From Pseudogymnoascus destructans (lineage: Eukaryota > Ascomycota > Leotiomycetes > Thelebolales > Thelebolaceae): a stretch of 64,000 nt of DNA. Under the pieces are notes generated by a model. The model ran no database searches, was not told the DNA's origin, and saw only the letters and a program-made list of their open reading frames with translations. Positions 20,936 through 31,256 of this stretch are shown here, in pieces. Location of the stretch: contig NW_020167539.1 of assembly GCF_001641265.1 (NCBI RefSeq), forward strand, positions 62,001 to 126,000. The letters run 5' to 3'. Position 1 is the first letter of the stretch. Every line of letters begins with the position of its first letter. Both the position numbers and the translations under genes were made by a program.

Positions 20936-21462
20936 TGCCTAATCCAGTGATGCCAAGCAGTCTAGAGTACTACTAGATTATATTAGTATTAGAGCAATAG
21001 AATCCTTGTTTAGTACTTACCATACCTCCTAATTAGGCAATATCAAAAGTTTGGTGATATTGACTGTATTGATTGGTGTAGAAAAGTTGGATTATGATCG
21101 CTTGTTAGATAATTCTCCCCTTCCGGCCATACCCCCTACGGCGTTCCCTTTGTAATCCCCTATGTGACTAGAGGCCTTTGTTCCCTCTGTAAAATACTGG
21201 CCTTTGATAAATTTTTCTTCTTCAGTAAGTGCTTTGGAACTGGGCGGATGGGGGGAGAGGTGGTGGCGGCCAGAAAAAGATACATCATAGTACGTCTATT
21301 GCCATACAAATATATATGTAAATGGAATTACTATATGTACCCTTTTGCGACTGCCACCACTGCAAATTACCCCTATTCGACCACCACTTCTGTTATAAAA
21401 TATCTTTGCGCCGTAGCTACTATATTGTGTAAAAATAAAGGAGGTTATAGTAATATAACTTA
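20936..21462. other. Flank between pogo and PIF/Harbinger elements
   Basis: AT-rich, with no gene. It probably holds the 5' end of the Harbinger element, whose terminal repeat I could not define. Confidence 0.4.
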
Positions 21463-22568
21463 ATGTCGGATACTGAAGAGCTAGAGTTGATTGCTCTTAC
21501 TGTTTGCGCAGCAGCCTTACTTGTTCGACATCGTCGCCGGCGCCGATATTATCAGTGGCTTATTGTTATGACGGAACAAGAAGGCTGGCCAACTACAGGA
21601 CAGGAAGGAGGGAGGTCGCATGAGACCGGCCCTGGTACCTGGAGGGGCAGCGGGGAATAGTAGTTCCGAAAGTATCACGTGACGGACTCGCAGGATGATG
21701 AGAAGAATCCTAAGAGTCCAGGACTCCGAGGACTCAAGTGAGTTCCCAGGAGTCCACTAGGCACGTGACGGACTCGCAGGATGATGAGAAGAATCCTAAG
21801 AGTCCAGGACTCCGAGGACTCGAGTGAGTTCCCAGGAGTCCACTAGGCACGACGCCACTATATAAGTAGATAGTATTTCCTTAGATAGGAGCTTCGTGCT
21901 CAACTCAATACAGTATTTGTTATATACTAGTAACGTGTTACTTGAAGCCTTTGTGTCTGATCCCCTGCCTCCTCTGATAAGTAAACCTTTATGCAAGAGA
22001 ACCTCTGTGTCTTCTATCATTTAGAAGTCAGCGTTACACTTATACGGTCTTTACATATAACTCAATGCCCACAAGCCCAGATTACATACGAATATGAGAA
22101 GTTCAACTGGAATCTACGATCGTGGGGTAGTCAAACTCCAGGGTGGGTAGTTCACAAGTTCCGGTAAGTAATTGAATAGGGGTTGAGGTTTGGGGTATAG
22201 GTTCTTATACTATTAAGGTTTTCAATCTAGGAAATCGCCCGGCTTGTGCCACTCCTTCGGCTTTATAAAATTGAATGGAGAGACCGGGTAAAGCCAGACT
22301 TAGAGACTGCTCTTTGTGTAGTCCTAGCTCGCCTTGCGTATCCAGGACGTTGGTCAACCTGCGCTGATCTTTTTGGGCGGTCGCCAGCATGGCTCTCTAC
22401 AGTTTTCAACGACGTAATGAGCCACTTAGTACACGAGTTTGAGGCTGTACTTGAGTGGCACCCATACCTTACATACAAGAAGCTGTTACAATTCGAAGAA
22501 GCGATTGAAGACAGTGGTGGGTGTGGTCAAATATGGGGGTTCGTCGACGGAACCTTCCAATGCTTTTG
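21463..22568 (+). pseudogene. PIF/Harbinger transposase, split by two LTR insertions
   Basis: Starts at ATG 21463 (MSDTEELELIALTV, RHRRRRRYYQWL) and is interrupted at 21564 by a solo LTR with its duplication. It resumes at 22044 in the same frame (RSLHITQCPQAQ; WNLRSWGSQTPGWVVHKF). A donor-like GTAAGT at 22166 and CTAG at 22230 suggest an intron, although the phase does not fit perfectly. The second part runs from about 22231 (EIARLVPLLRLYKIEW, LADLFGRSP-like, YKKLLQFEEAI) to WGFVDGT, the first catalytic D of the DDE nuclease. A Copia LTR at 22569 cuts it there. Known family function: DNA transposition with a Myb partner; none is seen here. Confidence 0.78.
21559..22043 (+). repeat. Solo LTR family A (U3 type 1) with target duplication CTTAT
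   Basis: LTR at 21564-22038, flanked by CTTAT at 21559-21563 and 22039-22043. The perfect 5-bp duplication shows a true integration followed by LTR-LTR recombination. It contains an 86-bp internal tandem duplication (21676-21761 and 21762-21847, starting CACGTGACGG) that is single in the LTR at 1248. It is inserted in a Harbinger transposase. Confidence 0.92.
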
Positions 22569-23297
22569 TGTCATACTGACATTCATTGCACTCAGTTTGC
22601 TATCAAACTCAAGAGCAAACTTAGAAATCTCCTCCTCAAACCTACAAGTCACTATACATATTTTGGCTTGTCACACCAACAACAAGAGCAATACTACTCA
22701 ACGATTGCTACAACCCTCTATGATTCATTACACGTCATTGCTCCTTAGTTACTGGGCCGATATGACCACATAGCATATCTCTACAACCCTCTATGATTCA
22801 TTACATGACATCACTCCTTAGTTACTGGGCTAATACTACACATGACATATCTCTATCAACTAGAGGCCTAGGAACATGAACGATAGCTCCAAAAGCTTCT
22901 ACAACCATCTATGATTCATTACACGTCATCACTCCTTAGTTACCCACCAGATTGGTTAAGTTATGACATAATTTGTCTATGACATAATTTGTCTATAGGG
23001 GTACTCTGACCTTGGACCTCCTTTTACTTCCTATAGGCTACGAACCCAAGAGATGGTTCTATGGGATTCTCTTACGTCGACTACAGTTACCAAGCCTGGT
23101 AAGTCATGGAAAGTCTTGGAAAATGAGAGAACTACACTCCTTTAGCATAAATAGTATTGCCCTTTCCTTAAGAAAGGGCAAGCAGACAATACAGTAAATC
23201 GACTACCACATACTTCTATGTCTTTTCCAAGCTTCCAAGCATTGATCTTGTTATTCCTTGTTTCTGAAAAGTCAGTGAGGTGTTAACCTCTGACTTA
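22569..23297 (+). repeat. Copia-associated LTR, 3'-truncated
   Basis: Begins TGTCATACTGACATTC, as in the complete copies at 39143-40078 and 51171-54786. It contains about three tandem copies of a block with CTATGATTCATTACA and CTCCTTAGTTAC. It stops at CTCTGACTTA (23297), where Ty3 sequence takes over, so the last roughly 180 bp are missing. Confidence 0.85.
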
Positions 23298-24174
23298 ACT
23301 CTCGCCCTAGCCTCAAGTTGGGCCAACAATGGGTCAGACCATATACGGTGTTGGAACGGATTGGGCATGCGTTTCGATTGGAAATACCTAGCAGTTCTCA
23401 AATACATGATGTATTCTCACCAGACGTCCTCATGAAGGATCCAAACAACCCCCTACCTGGTCAGGATGCACCTGAGCCTAGCAGCGAAGTGATAGATGGA
23501 GTAGAGGAATGGGAAGTGGAAAAGATCCTCGTCGTGAGGCTCCGACGGAAGCAACTAAAATACAGGGTTAGTTGGGTAGGATACGATCTGGACCCGGAGT
23601 GGTACCCAGCGTCGAACTTCATGAACTCTCCCCATAAACTCAGAGAGTTTCACACGGAGTACCCACAATTACCAGGACCACCACAGGAACTACTCGGGTG
23701 GGTTACTGTAATGCTGACTTCTAAACGATAGAAGACACAGAGGTTTCTTGCGTAAGGTTGACTTGACAGAGGAGGCAGGGGATTAGACACAAAGGCTTTC
23801 CAAGTAACACGTTACAGTATTGTAAAGAATACTATATTGAGTTGAGCACGAAGTTCCTATCTAAGGAAATACTATCTACTTATATAATGGCGTCATTTCT
23901 CATGGGTAATCTGGATAGTTGGCGGATAGCTAGATATTCAGGATAGTTCGTGAATAGCTCAACTATCTAATATCTACTAGTTTCTGCAACTATCCATTAG
24001 CCCCATCACATGGCAGCCTACCCCGCTTGCCCCCTGTGACTCACACGTCACGTTACTAGGCCCTGGTCCTGTAACCATGATGTCACATTACCGTAGCTGT
24101 AACAGTTACAGCATGGGAGACAGGACAAGACTACGATCATGAAAGGATGACAAAAGGGGAAGAAACATAGTCGT
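23298..24174 (+). pseudogene. Ty3/Gypsy pol C-terminus with chromodomain (element 2)
   Basis: Encodes the integrase tail (VRPYTVLERIGHAFRLEIP) and a chromodomain (EWEVEKILVVRLRRKQLKY, WVGYDLDPEWYP). The frame reaches GWVT at 23706, is interrupted by a reverse solo LTR (23707-24104) and then continues after the duplicated GTTAC as AWETGQDYDHERM to TAG at 24172-24174. The upstream pol is missing, replaced by the Copia LTR. The 3' region of this element continues to 25736. Confidence 0.85.
23702..24109 (-). repeat. Solo LTR family A (U3 type 2, reverse) with target duplication GTTAC
   Basis: LTR at 23707-24104, in reverse orientation, flanked by GTTAC at 23702-23706 and 24105-24109. It splits the chromodomain-containing frame of Ty3 element 2 at its very end. 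The duplication is perfect. Confidence 0.92.
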
Positions 24175-24688
24175 TGCTACCCACGATTCTAAACTAAGCC
24201 CTCTGAGCCAAGGTGCCCTCACCACTGGAACCCTTGCGCGAGCCACCCTTCCCAAACATCTCACCGGCGTCGCAACAAGCGGCTACCACCATGAGAAATG
24301 AAGGGTCAAAGTAACCTGACACGAAGAGCCGGCCAGAGTCCCCTCCGACACAGGGTCTCTCCATCCTATGCCCCATCCTCCTCTGCCCAATACTGGGCCC
24401 CAAACCCATCCCCCTCACCCTCACCATCCCCATCACCCCCCTTCTTCCTCCCCCCAGCGCGGTCCGGAACTGTCGCGGCGACAGCGACGACAGTAAGCCT
24501 GCCCACGGCAGCCATCACTTCCCCCAAAAGAGCTGGCACACTCCCCTGCTCGGTCCGAAGACGGCGCAGCGACGACCGGATTTGCTGAACCGTGTCAGCA
24601 CTGAAACAACACAGGACAGGGGGATACTCACGGCCAGACCCACCACAATGGTGGCGCGTGTTGCGCGGAGCTCCTCGTAGGAGTCGCA

Positions 24689-25294
24689 CTAAGTGGCCAA
24701 GCTGAATTTTGAAACGCTTTGGGCGGCCACAAGGGCCACCCAGTTTGCCTCTGCGGCAGCGGCTTCGATGGCGGCAGGGTCCCAAGGATCTGCCACTTCA
24801 GCAGCAAAAAGAACACGGTACTCCTCGCCAAGGAACCAGGGCAGCTATCCAAATGGTTAGCAAAGCCAACAGAGACAGAATACCACAAGGGAACTCACCA
24901 GAACGCAGGTGGAGTGCTGCGCAGTGCAGTACTCGCATTTGGAGGAGGCGGGGGACCAGACACAATCGTGGTCCTTGACGCCACTAGCTTTGGCCCAAAG
25001 GCAGCGTAGGCAGAGGACACGGGATGCGCCCGACAAAGCTCCCGGAGGGCGTCGGAACTGGCATTGGTAAAAGTTGGAATTCTACGAATCCCGTCAGCCC
25101 AGCACACGTTGTCACCCACGCACCAACGCGTTCCCATCACCTACTTGTTCATGTGGATTGGAAATATACTATCCAATTTATTAGTACACTGTCAAACAAT
25201 CCACGAGAATGGGTCACTTACCGTAAATGGAGGGGTGGTCGCTGGCGTTGTTGTTGGAGACAACAAGAAGAAGTGGACGCGGCTGCGTACTCAT
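24689..25294 (-). CDS. Antisense spliced Cys-cluster gene, Ty3 element 2
   Basis: On the strand opposite to pol, between chromodomain and LTR. Best-supported exons: one ending at 24899 and one at 24689-24844, separated by a 54-bp intron (donor GTGAGT, branch GCTAAC, acceptor ATAG). They encode GALSGASRVLCLRCLWAK, CEYCTAQHSTCVL, then LPWFLGEEYRVLFAAEVA, ADPWD-like helix and a stop. Cysteines are spaced C-X2-C-X12-C-X8-C-X2-C-X6-C. Upstream splice signals (acceptor before AATTCC; donor GTAAGT at 25221) and an ATG at 25294 (MSTQPRPLLLVV) suggest one or two further exons, but the frame between them is not clean. The copy at 40236-40884 has the same intron positions. Whether this copy is functional is uncertain. 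Confidence 0.55.
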
Positions 25295-25363
25295 AGTCTG
25301 GCTTATAACAATGAACTCTGAATCGGGTTAGCGCAGCCACTTCTCCTTTCATACGTAGGACAG

Positions 25364-25523
25364 TCCAACCCGAACGTTTCACGGATGCAATTCGGAGTCC
25401 ACTCAGACCACCACAAATGTACCCCAGAGCGAACAAAGCAAAGCTCAACCTGAACGTTTCGTGGATGCAATTCGGAGTCCACTCGGACACCACGAATGTA
25501 CCCCAGAGCGAACAAGGCAAACT
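25364..25523 (+). repeat. 80-bp tandem repeat in the 3' region of Ty3 element 2
   Basis: Two copies of an 80-bp unit with GAACGTTTC, ATTCGGAGTCCACTC and TGTACCCCAGAGCGAAC. The same unit is duplicated with the same period near 40951-41110, so the duplication belongs to the family. Confidence 0.75.
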
Positions 25524-25736
25524 CTGGTTTTGCACACTAAACGGAGTCGAGCTCTAGCATGACATACAACGCACCTTCCTGACATGGCACATAAACAGGG
25601 TTGTTACAGATGCAATTACAAACAGAATTCCAGCCAACATAGAACGCTCTTCTCATGGATACCATTCGGAGATGTTGCGGAAATGATTCTCACAGCGTGT
25701 TTCGCGGACAAAACACTCTCTTAAAAGGGGGGGTAG

Positions 25737-25965
25737 TGTAAGGATGCCTCCGGCCTCAGTGACAGAAGGAATCGGAGTCGGGCAGGTTACAGTCACGTCG
25801 GGAGAGTTAGGGCAGGTTAGCCGAGTGGGACTCAATATAGTATTCTTTACAATACTATAACGTGTTACTTGGAAAGCCTTTGTGTTTAATCCCCTGCCTC
25901 CTCTGTTAAGTCAACCTTACGCAAGAAACCTCTGCGTCTTCTATCGTTTAGAAGTTAGCGTTACA
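25737..25965 (+). repeat. Chimeric LTR: family C start joined to family A end
   Basis: A purine run (AAAAGGGGGGG then TAG) at 25723-25736 is followed by the family C LTR start TGTAAGGATGCC. At about 25830 the sequence switches to the 3' part of family A (CAATATAGTATTC to GCGTTACA, ending 25965). The switch lies at a shared ACTC. The element 2 polypurine tract and LTR start thus fix the identity of family C, while the 3' half comes from another family. Confidence 0.75.
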
Positions 25966-26183
25966 CTATCCCTAACTATCTGAACTATCTATAAACGACG
26001 TTACTATATAAGTATTCCCTTAGATAGGAGCTTCATGCTCAACTTAATATAGTATTCTTTACAATACTATAACGTGTTACTTAGAAAGCCTTTATGTTGA
26101 ATCCCCTACCTCCTCTTTCTTACATAAGTCAACCTTATGTAAGAAACCTTTATACATCCTATTAGATAGGTAGTAGCGTTATA
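25966..26183 (+). repeat. LTR family A, diverged fragment
   Basis: A degenerate copy of the TATA-to-end part of family A (ACTATATAAGT, TTAGATAGGAGCTTCATGC, ending GCGTTATA). It contains a short inserted TTTCTTACATAAG repeat. It is more diverged than the other copies. Confidence 0.7.
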
Positions 26184-26199
26184 GCAACCTAATTCCTCT

Positions 26200-26486
26200 A
26201 GAGGATTAGGACCTAATTTAGGACCTAGAAGCTGCTAAGAGTGAGTACTAGAGCGTGAGCAGCAGTGAGCCTGGGAGTGAGAGTGGTAGTGAGCATGGGA
26301 GTGAGTGTGATGAAGTGATAATTTCTTACAATGATCGATTTATGTACCTTTACATACAAATTACTATGTAGTGGTACTTATAGCCTACATGCTGCGAAAC
26401 AGCGCACATCGTTTCCGCTCATTTTGAAACCGCGCGGATCGCGTCCTCCAACCTTGAGCGAAGCGAAAATTTGGTCACGACGATTA
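26200..26486 (+). repeat. Fot1/pogo family 3, 3' terminal fragment
   Basis: Holds GTGAG/GGGAGTGAG repeats ending in a reading that stops TGATAATTTC, then CCTTTACATACAAATTACTAT, then the terminal CCTCCAACCTTGAGCGAAGC to ACGACGATTA at 26486. The same series occurs at 61010-61240. No transposase core is present. It ends 132 bp before the SOD2 start and so forms part of the upstream region of that gene. Confidence 0.7.
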
Positions 26487-26618
26487 GCATCGGCAAAAAC
26501 GGATGTTACGCTCATGATTTCATATCCGTCATCTTCCACATACCTAAATTTATCTTTGCCCAACTATTCCGTTTGCGCAATTTTATAATCTTTACTGTTA
26601 GATATCCATCACTACACA

Positions 26619-27459
26619 ATGTCCGCCACACTTTTCCGCATCTCCCCGGCTGTCCGCTCAGCCCTCAAGGCCGGAGCTTCAAAGAGAGTCGCCAGAGTTG
26701 CAAGCACCAGCTTTGTCCGGAGCAAGGCCACCCTTCCAGACCTTCAATGTAAGCTCAACCTACCACTTTCTTTGTTGAATTAATATACTTACGAATATTT
26801 ATCAGACGACTATGGCGCACTCGAGCCGGCCATCTCTGGCAAGATCATGGAGCTCCACCACTCCAAGCACCACCAAACCTATGTCACCAGCTACAATGCT
26901 GCCACCGAGCAGTTCCAAGCCGCTGAGGCCAAGCAAGATATCGCCGCAAAGGTTGCTCTGCAGCCATTGATCAACTTCCACGGTGGTGGCCACCTCAACC
27001 ACACCCTGTTCTGGGAGAACCTGGCACCCAAGAGCCAGGGCGGTGGTAGAGAGCCATCCGGAGCACTCAAGGTATGCTCACTTAATCCAATGGCAGAGCT
27101 CGACTTTTTCCGACTTCGAAGCATACTCTCTATGAATGTGACAACGGTCTAACCGCTTGCGATAGACCGCTATCGAGGATTCATACGGCTCGTTCATCGA
27201 CTTCCAGGGCAAGTTCAACACAGCGCTTGCGGGTATCCAGGGTAGTGGCTGGGCATGGCTCGTGAAGGACAACCAAACCGGCAAGGTCCTGATCAAGACC
27301 TACGCAAACCAAGACCCAGTTGTCGGCCAATACACTCCCATTCTGGGTGTCGATGCATGGGAGCATGCATACTACCTGCAGTATGAGAACCGCAAGGCCG
27401 AGTACTTCAAGGCCATCTGGGATGTGCTTAACTGGAAGACTGCGGAGAAGCGTTTCTAG
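26619..27459 (+). CDS. SOD2: Mitochondrial manganese superoxide dismutase
   Basis: Three exons: 26619-26748, 26806-27071 and 27166-27459; introns 57 and 94 bp; 229 residues. The basic, serine-rich N-terminus (MSATLFRISPAVRSALKAG) is a mitochondrial presequence. Metal ligands are visible: H in KIMELHHSKHH, H in GGHLNHTLFW, and D and H in DAWEHAYY. GGG(H)LNH and the position of Q in the second half (GSGWAWL region lacking a Gln before Gly) favour Mn rather than Fe. The enzyme converts superoxide to hydrogen peroxide in the matrix. The gene looks intact. The pogo fragment ending at 26486 sits just upstream. Confidence 0.95.
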
Positions 27460-28032
27460 ATGCGGCATGTGAAAAATAATAGCTACATACATATATATAT
27501 ATTGCAAATGACATGTAAGAGTGGCGAATGTACCACAGTCCAATCTATTGCCTAGCTTTGACCCGAAGACGTTGTTATGAAATGTGATTCGTTCTTCAAT
27601 TGCCGCAGATTCTCACGGTGTTTGCTGTCAAGCTGATGCGTGATACAGAAATTTTGGGAGTTTTCAATCGATTGGCAGCCCTCGATTCTAGAGTCGGCCT
27701 GATCATGCATTACACTATCTTCCGGGCTCCGAAATGAATTTCGCGGGGAGCGGCGGCTTCTTCAGCTATCTCTCCCGCACGGGCCATTGAACCACTGTTC
27801 AAGGTTACAGAATTTCAGGAATTAAATTGCAGTGTCAATGTTAATCTTAAAGCCAACACCTACGTAATTATATATAATCTAGGAGCCTGCACGTATCCTT
27901 ATATTAATAACCAAGATCACCAGTCAAACAAAGGTCTACAAGGAAGAAATTTCATTTATTGAGCTGGAAAAGGTACGGCGCTGCTGTCCTGTGACCTGGA
28001 CTTGCGCCAACAGGCGGGACGGAGGACCTGAT
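27460..28032. other. Intergenic region downstream of SOD2
   Basis: Contains the SOD2 3' end with a TA-dinucleotide stretch at 27487-27500. No gene or repeat recognised. Confidence 0.45.
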
Positions 28033-28317
28033 CTAGGCGTGTGTTGCGGAGATCGCGTTAATAGCCTGATTCTCCCCACTACCAGCCATTGAAAACTTGC
28101 TGGCGAAGGCAAACAAGGCGCCGACACCAACAGAGATACCGGGCAGCGATTCACTCGTTTGGAAAGAAGACTCATCAATGGCCACTAGCCCGATATTTGA
28201 CACTCCTTCGGCTCGCTCTCGCTGTTGTGGTGGAGACGAGCCCCTTGCGACGATATCGACCTGCCCGCCATTCCCGTAACTCGAGTCCGACTGCGAAGCC
28301 GAGTGCGGAGCCAGCTC
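28033..28317 (-). CDS. Possible small protein, last exon, overlapping the Rab-GAP upstream region
   Basis: The minus strand is open for 94 codons before TAG at 28033-28035 and begins at an acceptor-like ATCTCCAG (28318). It ends in a smooth hydrophobic, glycine-rich segment (GISVGVGALFAFASKFSMAG) and a polar tail (INAISATHA). No upstream exon or ATG could be fixed, and the region also lies at the 5' side of the divergent TBC gene, so it may be chance. I do not recognise a family. Confidence 0.25.
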   Translation of the reverse strand, partial: ELAPHSASQSDSSYGNGGQVDIVARGSSPPQQRERAEGVSNIGLVAIDESSFQTSESLPGISVGVGALFAFASKFSMAGSGENQAINAISATHA

Positions 28318-28408
28318 CTGGAGATAATATAAATATACAAGACGAAATTGGATACCACCGGGGCTTTCTAGAAGCGTTGATTATCGAGTGTTGTGCGAAG
28401 TTCGGGCG

Positions 28409-30904
28409 ATGGACGGGGAGTCTCGAAATGCCGCCTCGACCGCCTATAGAGGTGATGGAGCCGTGCCGGTGCAGAGGAGCCGGAGCCTGAGACGATTACT
28501 CTCGGGGAAGAATGGATCTCCTGCACCTATAACCTCCTCGCCTACTTCTATGTACCCCCCTACGCCTAATTTTCCTGCAGCCCCTCGTCCCCAACAACTG
28601 GCAAACACCCAGAGACAAAGAGATATGGAACAAGACTCTCGCACACAGCGTTCGGCCTCGAACGATTCCTATCATTCCAACCGAAACCCCTCCTCACAGA
28701 CCCAAAACAAACGTCCGATGCCTTCAGAGGCCGCACGTCTTCGCTCTTTGGACATAGGCCACCAAAGTCCAACCTACCCCGAATCACCACTATACAAACA
28801 GGAAATGGCACCAGCCCGCGAGAACTTCTCGAGACCTAGACAAGGTAGCACGAACAGAACAGGAGATCCTCCTCGAACGGCGCCCAGCTCAGGATCTACG
28901 ATGCCACATTCCCGGGGCGGAACTTCTGTGTATCGACCTGGGTTTGGCCGTGATAGAGGCTTTTCAGAATCACCAGCTTCCATGGCAACCGACCCGGCGT
29001 CTTCACGTTCACTACGCAATGCATATTCTATTCCTGAGCTTTCAGAAACAGAGCGTCAGCAGAATGGCCCGAGTAACCCAGCTAACTCGCGCAACAGATT
29101 GGGGTTCAGAGACAACAGCCCTAACCCTGACCTGCGCCCAAACTTTCCGGGGGCTAGCAACGACGAAGGGGTCCGAGAAAGCCTTCGATCTATTCAAACT
29201 ACTGGCACTGGTACTACATCAGCTACATGGGATACGCCCACCTCTTCAATCTTCCTCGACACGGCGAGAAGTAGTGTCTTGAGCAAGGCCAGCTCAGCAA
29301 GATCCGTTAACGGGAGAGATCAGATTGACGATTTCCTTGATATGTACGAAAGTGGATTTGGCGAGTCTGAGGCAGAGACAGAGGACGAACACCACCAAAA
29401 TAGACCGGCAACTAGCCGCTCCGTCCAATCTGAAATCGGCAACCAACAAACAATTCCTGATCTTGACGGCCTCGATCTTGCCGTACCCAAGCTTCAACAT
29501 ATGATCATTCGCGATTCTGCAGACATGTTCAGAACTGCTCCCGCCTACGTGGATCCTTTCAATGTCGATGCACAAAACGACATTGGCTCCAACCAAAACC
29601 AGCCAGTCCCAGGAATCTCCAGACAACCATCTGGGCGTGGAGTCATCGGAGCACAGTACTCCAAATTTGACCATACACGTGACCATTATGGGTTCAAGAA
29701 GAAGTCACTGCATGTTCCCCTTGACGTCTATGAAGCCTGGAACCGCCAATATACAGTCTACCTGGCACGCCGTCGGAGAAAGTGGGTTGATCTTATGAAG
29801 GCCAATGGACTCGGCAGCGAGGATCCGACCCGCTTCCCACCGAAGTCCCATAAAATGAAGCGATGTGTCCGCAAAGGTATCCCGCCCGACTGGCGAGGAG
29901 AAGCCTGGTTCTTCTATTCCGGTGGCCATGCGATTCTGGCGAAGCACCCTGGTGTCTACGATGACCTCGTCCGACGCGCTACGAATGGAGATCTTTCCCC
30001 AACCGATGAGGAACTTATCGAGCGCGACCTGCACCGAACTTTCCCAGACAATATCATGTTCAAGCCCGACCAAGTCATCCCATCTTTCCTGGTGACTGGT
30101 CCTAACGCCATCACGCCGAACTCAGCCACTGACACGGAGACACCCATGCTGAAGTCCCTCCGCCATGTCTTACAAGCAACCGCGATTTACAACACCAAGA
30201 TCGGCTACTGCCAGAGCCTCAATTTCCTCGCTGGCCTCCTTCTGCTTTTCATGTGCGAGGAGCGCGCTTTCTGGATGCTGGATCTCATTACCAAGACCTA
30301 TCTCCCCAACACGCACGAAGTGAACCTCGAAGGTGCGAATGTCGACCTCGGAGTATTGATGATGGGTGTCCAGGAGTCCATGCCTGCCGTTTGGGCCAAG
30401 ATTGGAGGTGAATTGGACGGCAGTTCCGGTGCGAGTCAGCGCGGGGTCCCCTTCGATCTCCCGCCTATCACTCTATGCTGTACGGCATGGTTCATGTCTT
30501 GCTTCATCGGGACTCTTCCGATCGAGACTACGCTGCGGGTGTGGGATTCCTTCTTCTTTGAGGGAAGCAAGACGCTCTTTCGTATCGCACTCGCCGTGTT
30601 CAAGGTTGGCGAAGCAGAGATCAGAGCCGTCAATGACCCGATGGAGGTGTTCCAAGTTGTGCAGACGATTCCGCGTAGATTGGTCGATGCGAACGCTCTT
30701 ATGGAGGCATGCTATCGGCGCCGCAACGGATTTGGTCATGTGACGCAAGATACTATCGATGCGAGACGCGCTGAGAGGAGGCGCATATATGCCGATAATC
30801 GGGCTGAAAAGGCGGGAGAGCGAGAGCGAGAGCGACCAACGAGCAAGAGGTCCAATCTGAGCAAGAAGTCTAATCGTTTTTTTTCTATTCGCGGCAAGAA
30901 ATGA
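28409..30904 (+). CDS. TBC-domain Rab GTPase-activating protein
   Basis: The ATG at 28409 (MDGESRNAAST) opens 831 residues without introns; an upstream exon is possible because the frame extends beyond it. The first roughly 430 residues are Ser/Pro/Arg-rich and likely disordered (RSRSLRRLLSG). The TBC domain spans about residues 488-770: KGIPPDWRGEAW, the arginine finger motif IERDLHRTFPDN (I-X2-D-X2-R), the glutamine finger YCQSLNFLAGLLL, and RVWDSFFFEGSKTLF. Both fingers are intact, so GTP hydrolysis on a Rab should be stimulated (known mechanism; Rab target unknown). The C-terminus is basic with RERERER and KKSNRFF. Probably acts in secretory or endocytic traffic. Confidence 0.88.
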   Translation: MDGESRNAASTAYRGDGAVPVQRSRSLRRLLSGKNGSPAPITSSPTSMYPPTPNFPAAPRPQQLANTQRQRDMEQDSRTQRSASNDSYHSNRNPSSQTQNKRPMPSEAARLRSLDIGHQSPTYPESPLYKQEMAPARENFSRPRQGSTNRTGDPPRTAPSSGSTMPHSRGGTSVYRPGFGRDRGFSESPASMATDPASSRSLRNAYSIPELSETERQQNGPSNPANSRNRLGFRDNSPNPDLRPNFPGASNDEGVRESLRSIQTTGTGTTSATWDTPTSSIFLDTARSSVLSKASSARSVNGRDQIDDFLDMYESGFGESEAETEDEHHQNRPATSRSVQSEIGNQQTIPDLDGLDLAVPKLQHMIIRDSADMFRTAPAYVDPFNVDAQNDIGSNQNQPVPGISRQPSGRGVIGAQYSKFDHTRDHYGFKKKSLHVPLDVYEAWNRQYTVYLARRRRKWVDLMKANGLGSEDPTRFPPKSHKMKRCVRKGIPPDWRGEAWFFYSGGHAILAKHPGVYDDLVRRATNGDLSPTDEELIERDLHRTFPDNIMFKPDQVIPSFLVTGPNAITPNSATDTETPMLKSLRHVLQATAIYNTKIGYCQSLNFLAGLLLLFMCEERAFWMLDLITKTYLPNTHEVNLEGANVDLGVLMMGVQESMPAVWAKIGGELDGSSGASQRGVPFDLPPITLCCTAWFMSCFIGTLPIETTLRVWDSFFFEGSKTLFRIALAVFKVGEAEIRAVNDPMEVFQVVQTIPRRLVDANALMEACYRRRNGFGHVTQDTIDARRAERRRIYADNRAEKAGERERERPTSKRSNLSKKSNRFFSIRGKK

Positions 30905-31256
30905 CTCCGTAAGCTCAAGATAAGGTGCACGGGGAGTTTGTTTTTATAAGAGAAAGTTGTCTGGCGAGGTTCGCGGTTTCTTTATGTATTTCCTATTCGG
31001 AATGAGAAGTAGGGGGGTGCATTGATGGGGGGTATACGGGGCAGGAAGAGTGGTATGGAATGCATGGTCTGGGTTAGGTTATGGATGGGTCGGTGTCGTT
31101 CGGATGGGCGGCTTTCATCAGGAGGAGTTGTGGCGACGAAGGTGCATGTGTATCATAGAAGCATTAGTGTTGTTTTTGTGTCCTTAGTAAGATAGGAGCG
31201 GTATGTTACTACTATGAGCTTTATTATGGAGTCAAACTACTGTTCTATCGCTCTCC
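30905..31256. other. 3' flank of the Rab-GAP gene
   Basis: G-rich, then AT-rich. No gene recognised. Confidence 0.45.

Noticed and set aside
28089..28490. 133-codon plus-strand ORF overlapping the start of the Rab-GAP
   Set aside because: It conflicts with the Rab-GAP frame, is arginine-rich without a domain and lies opposite an equally open minus frame.
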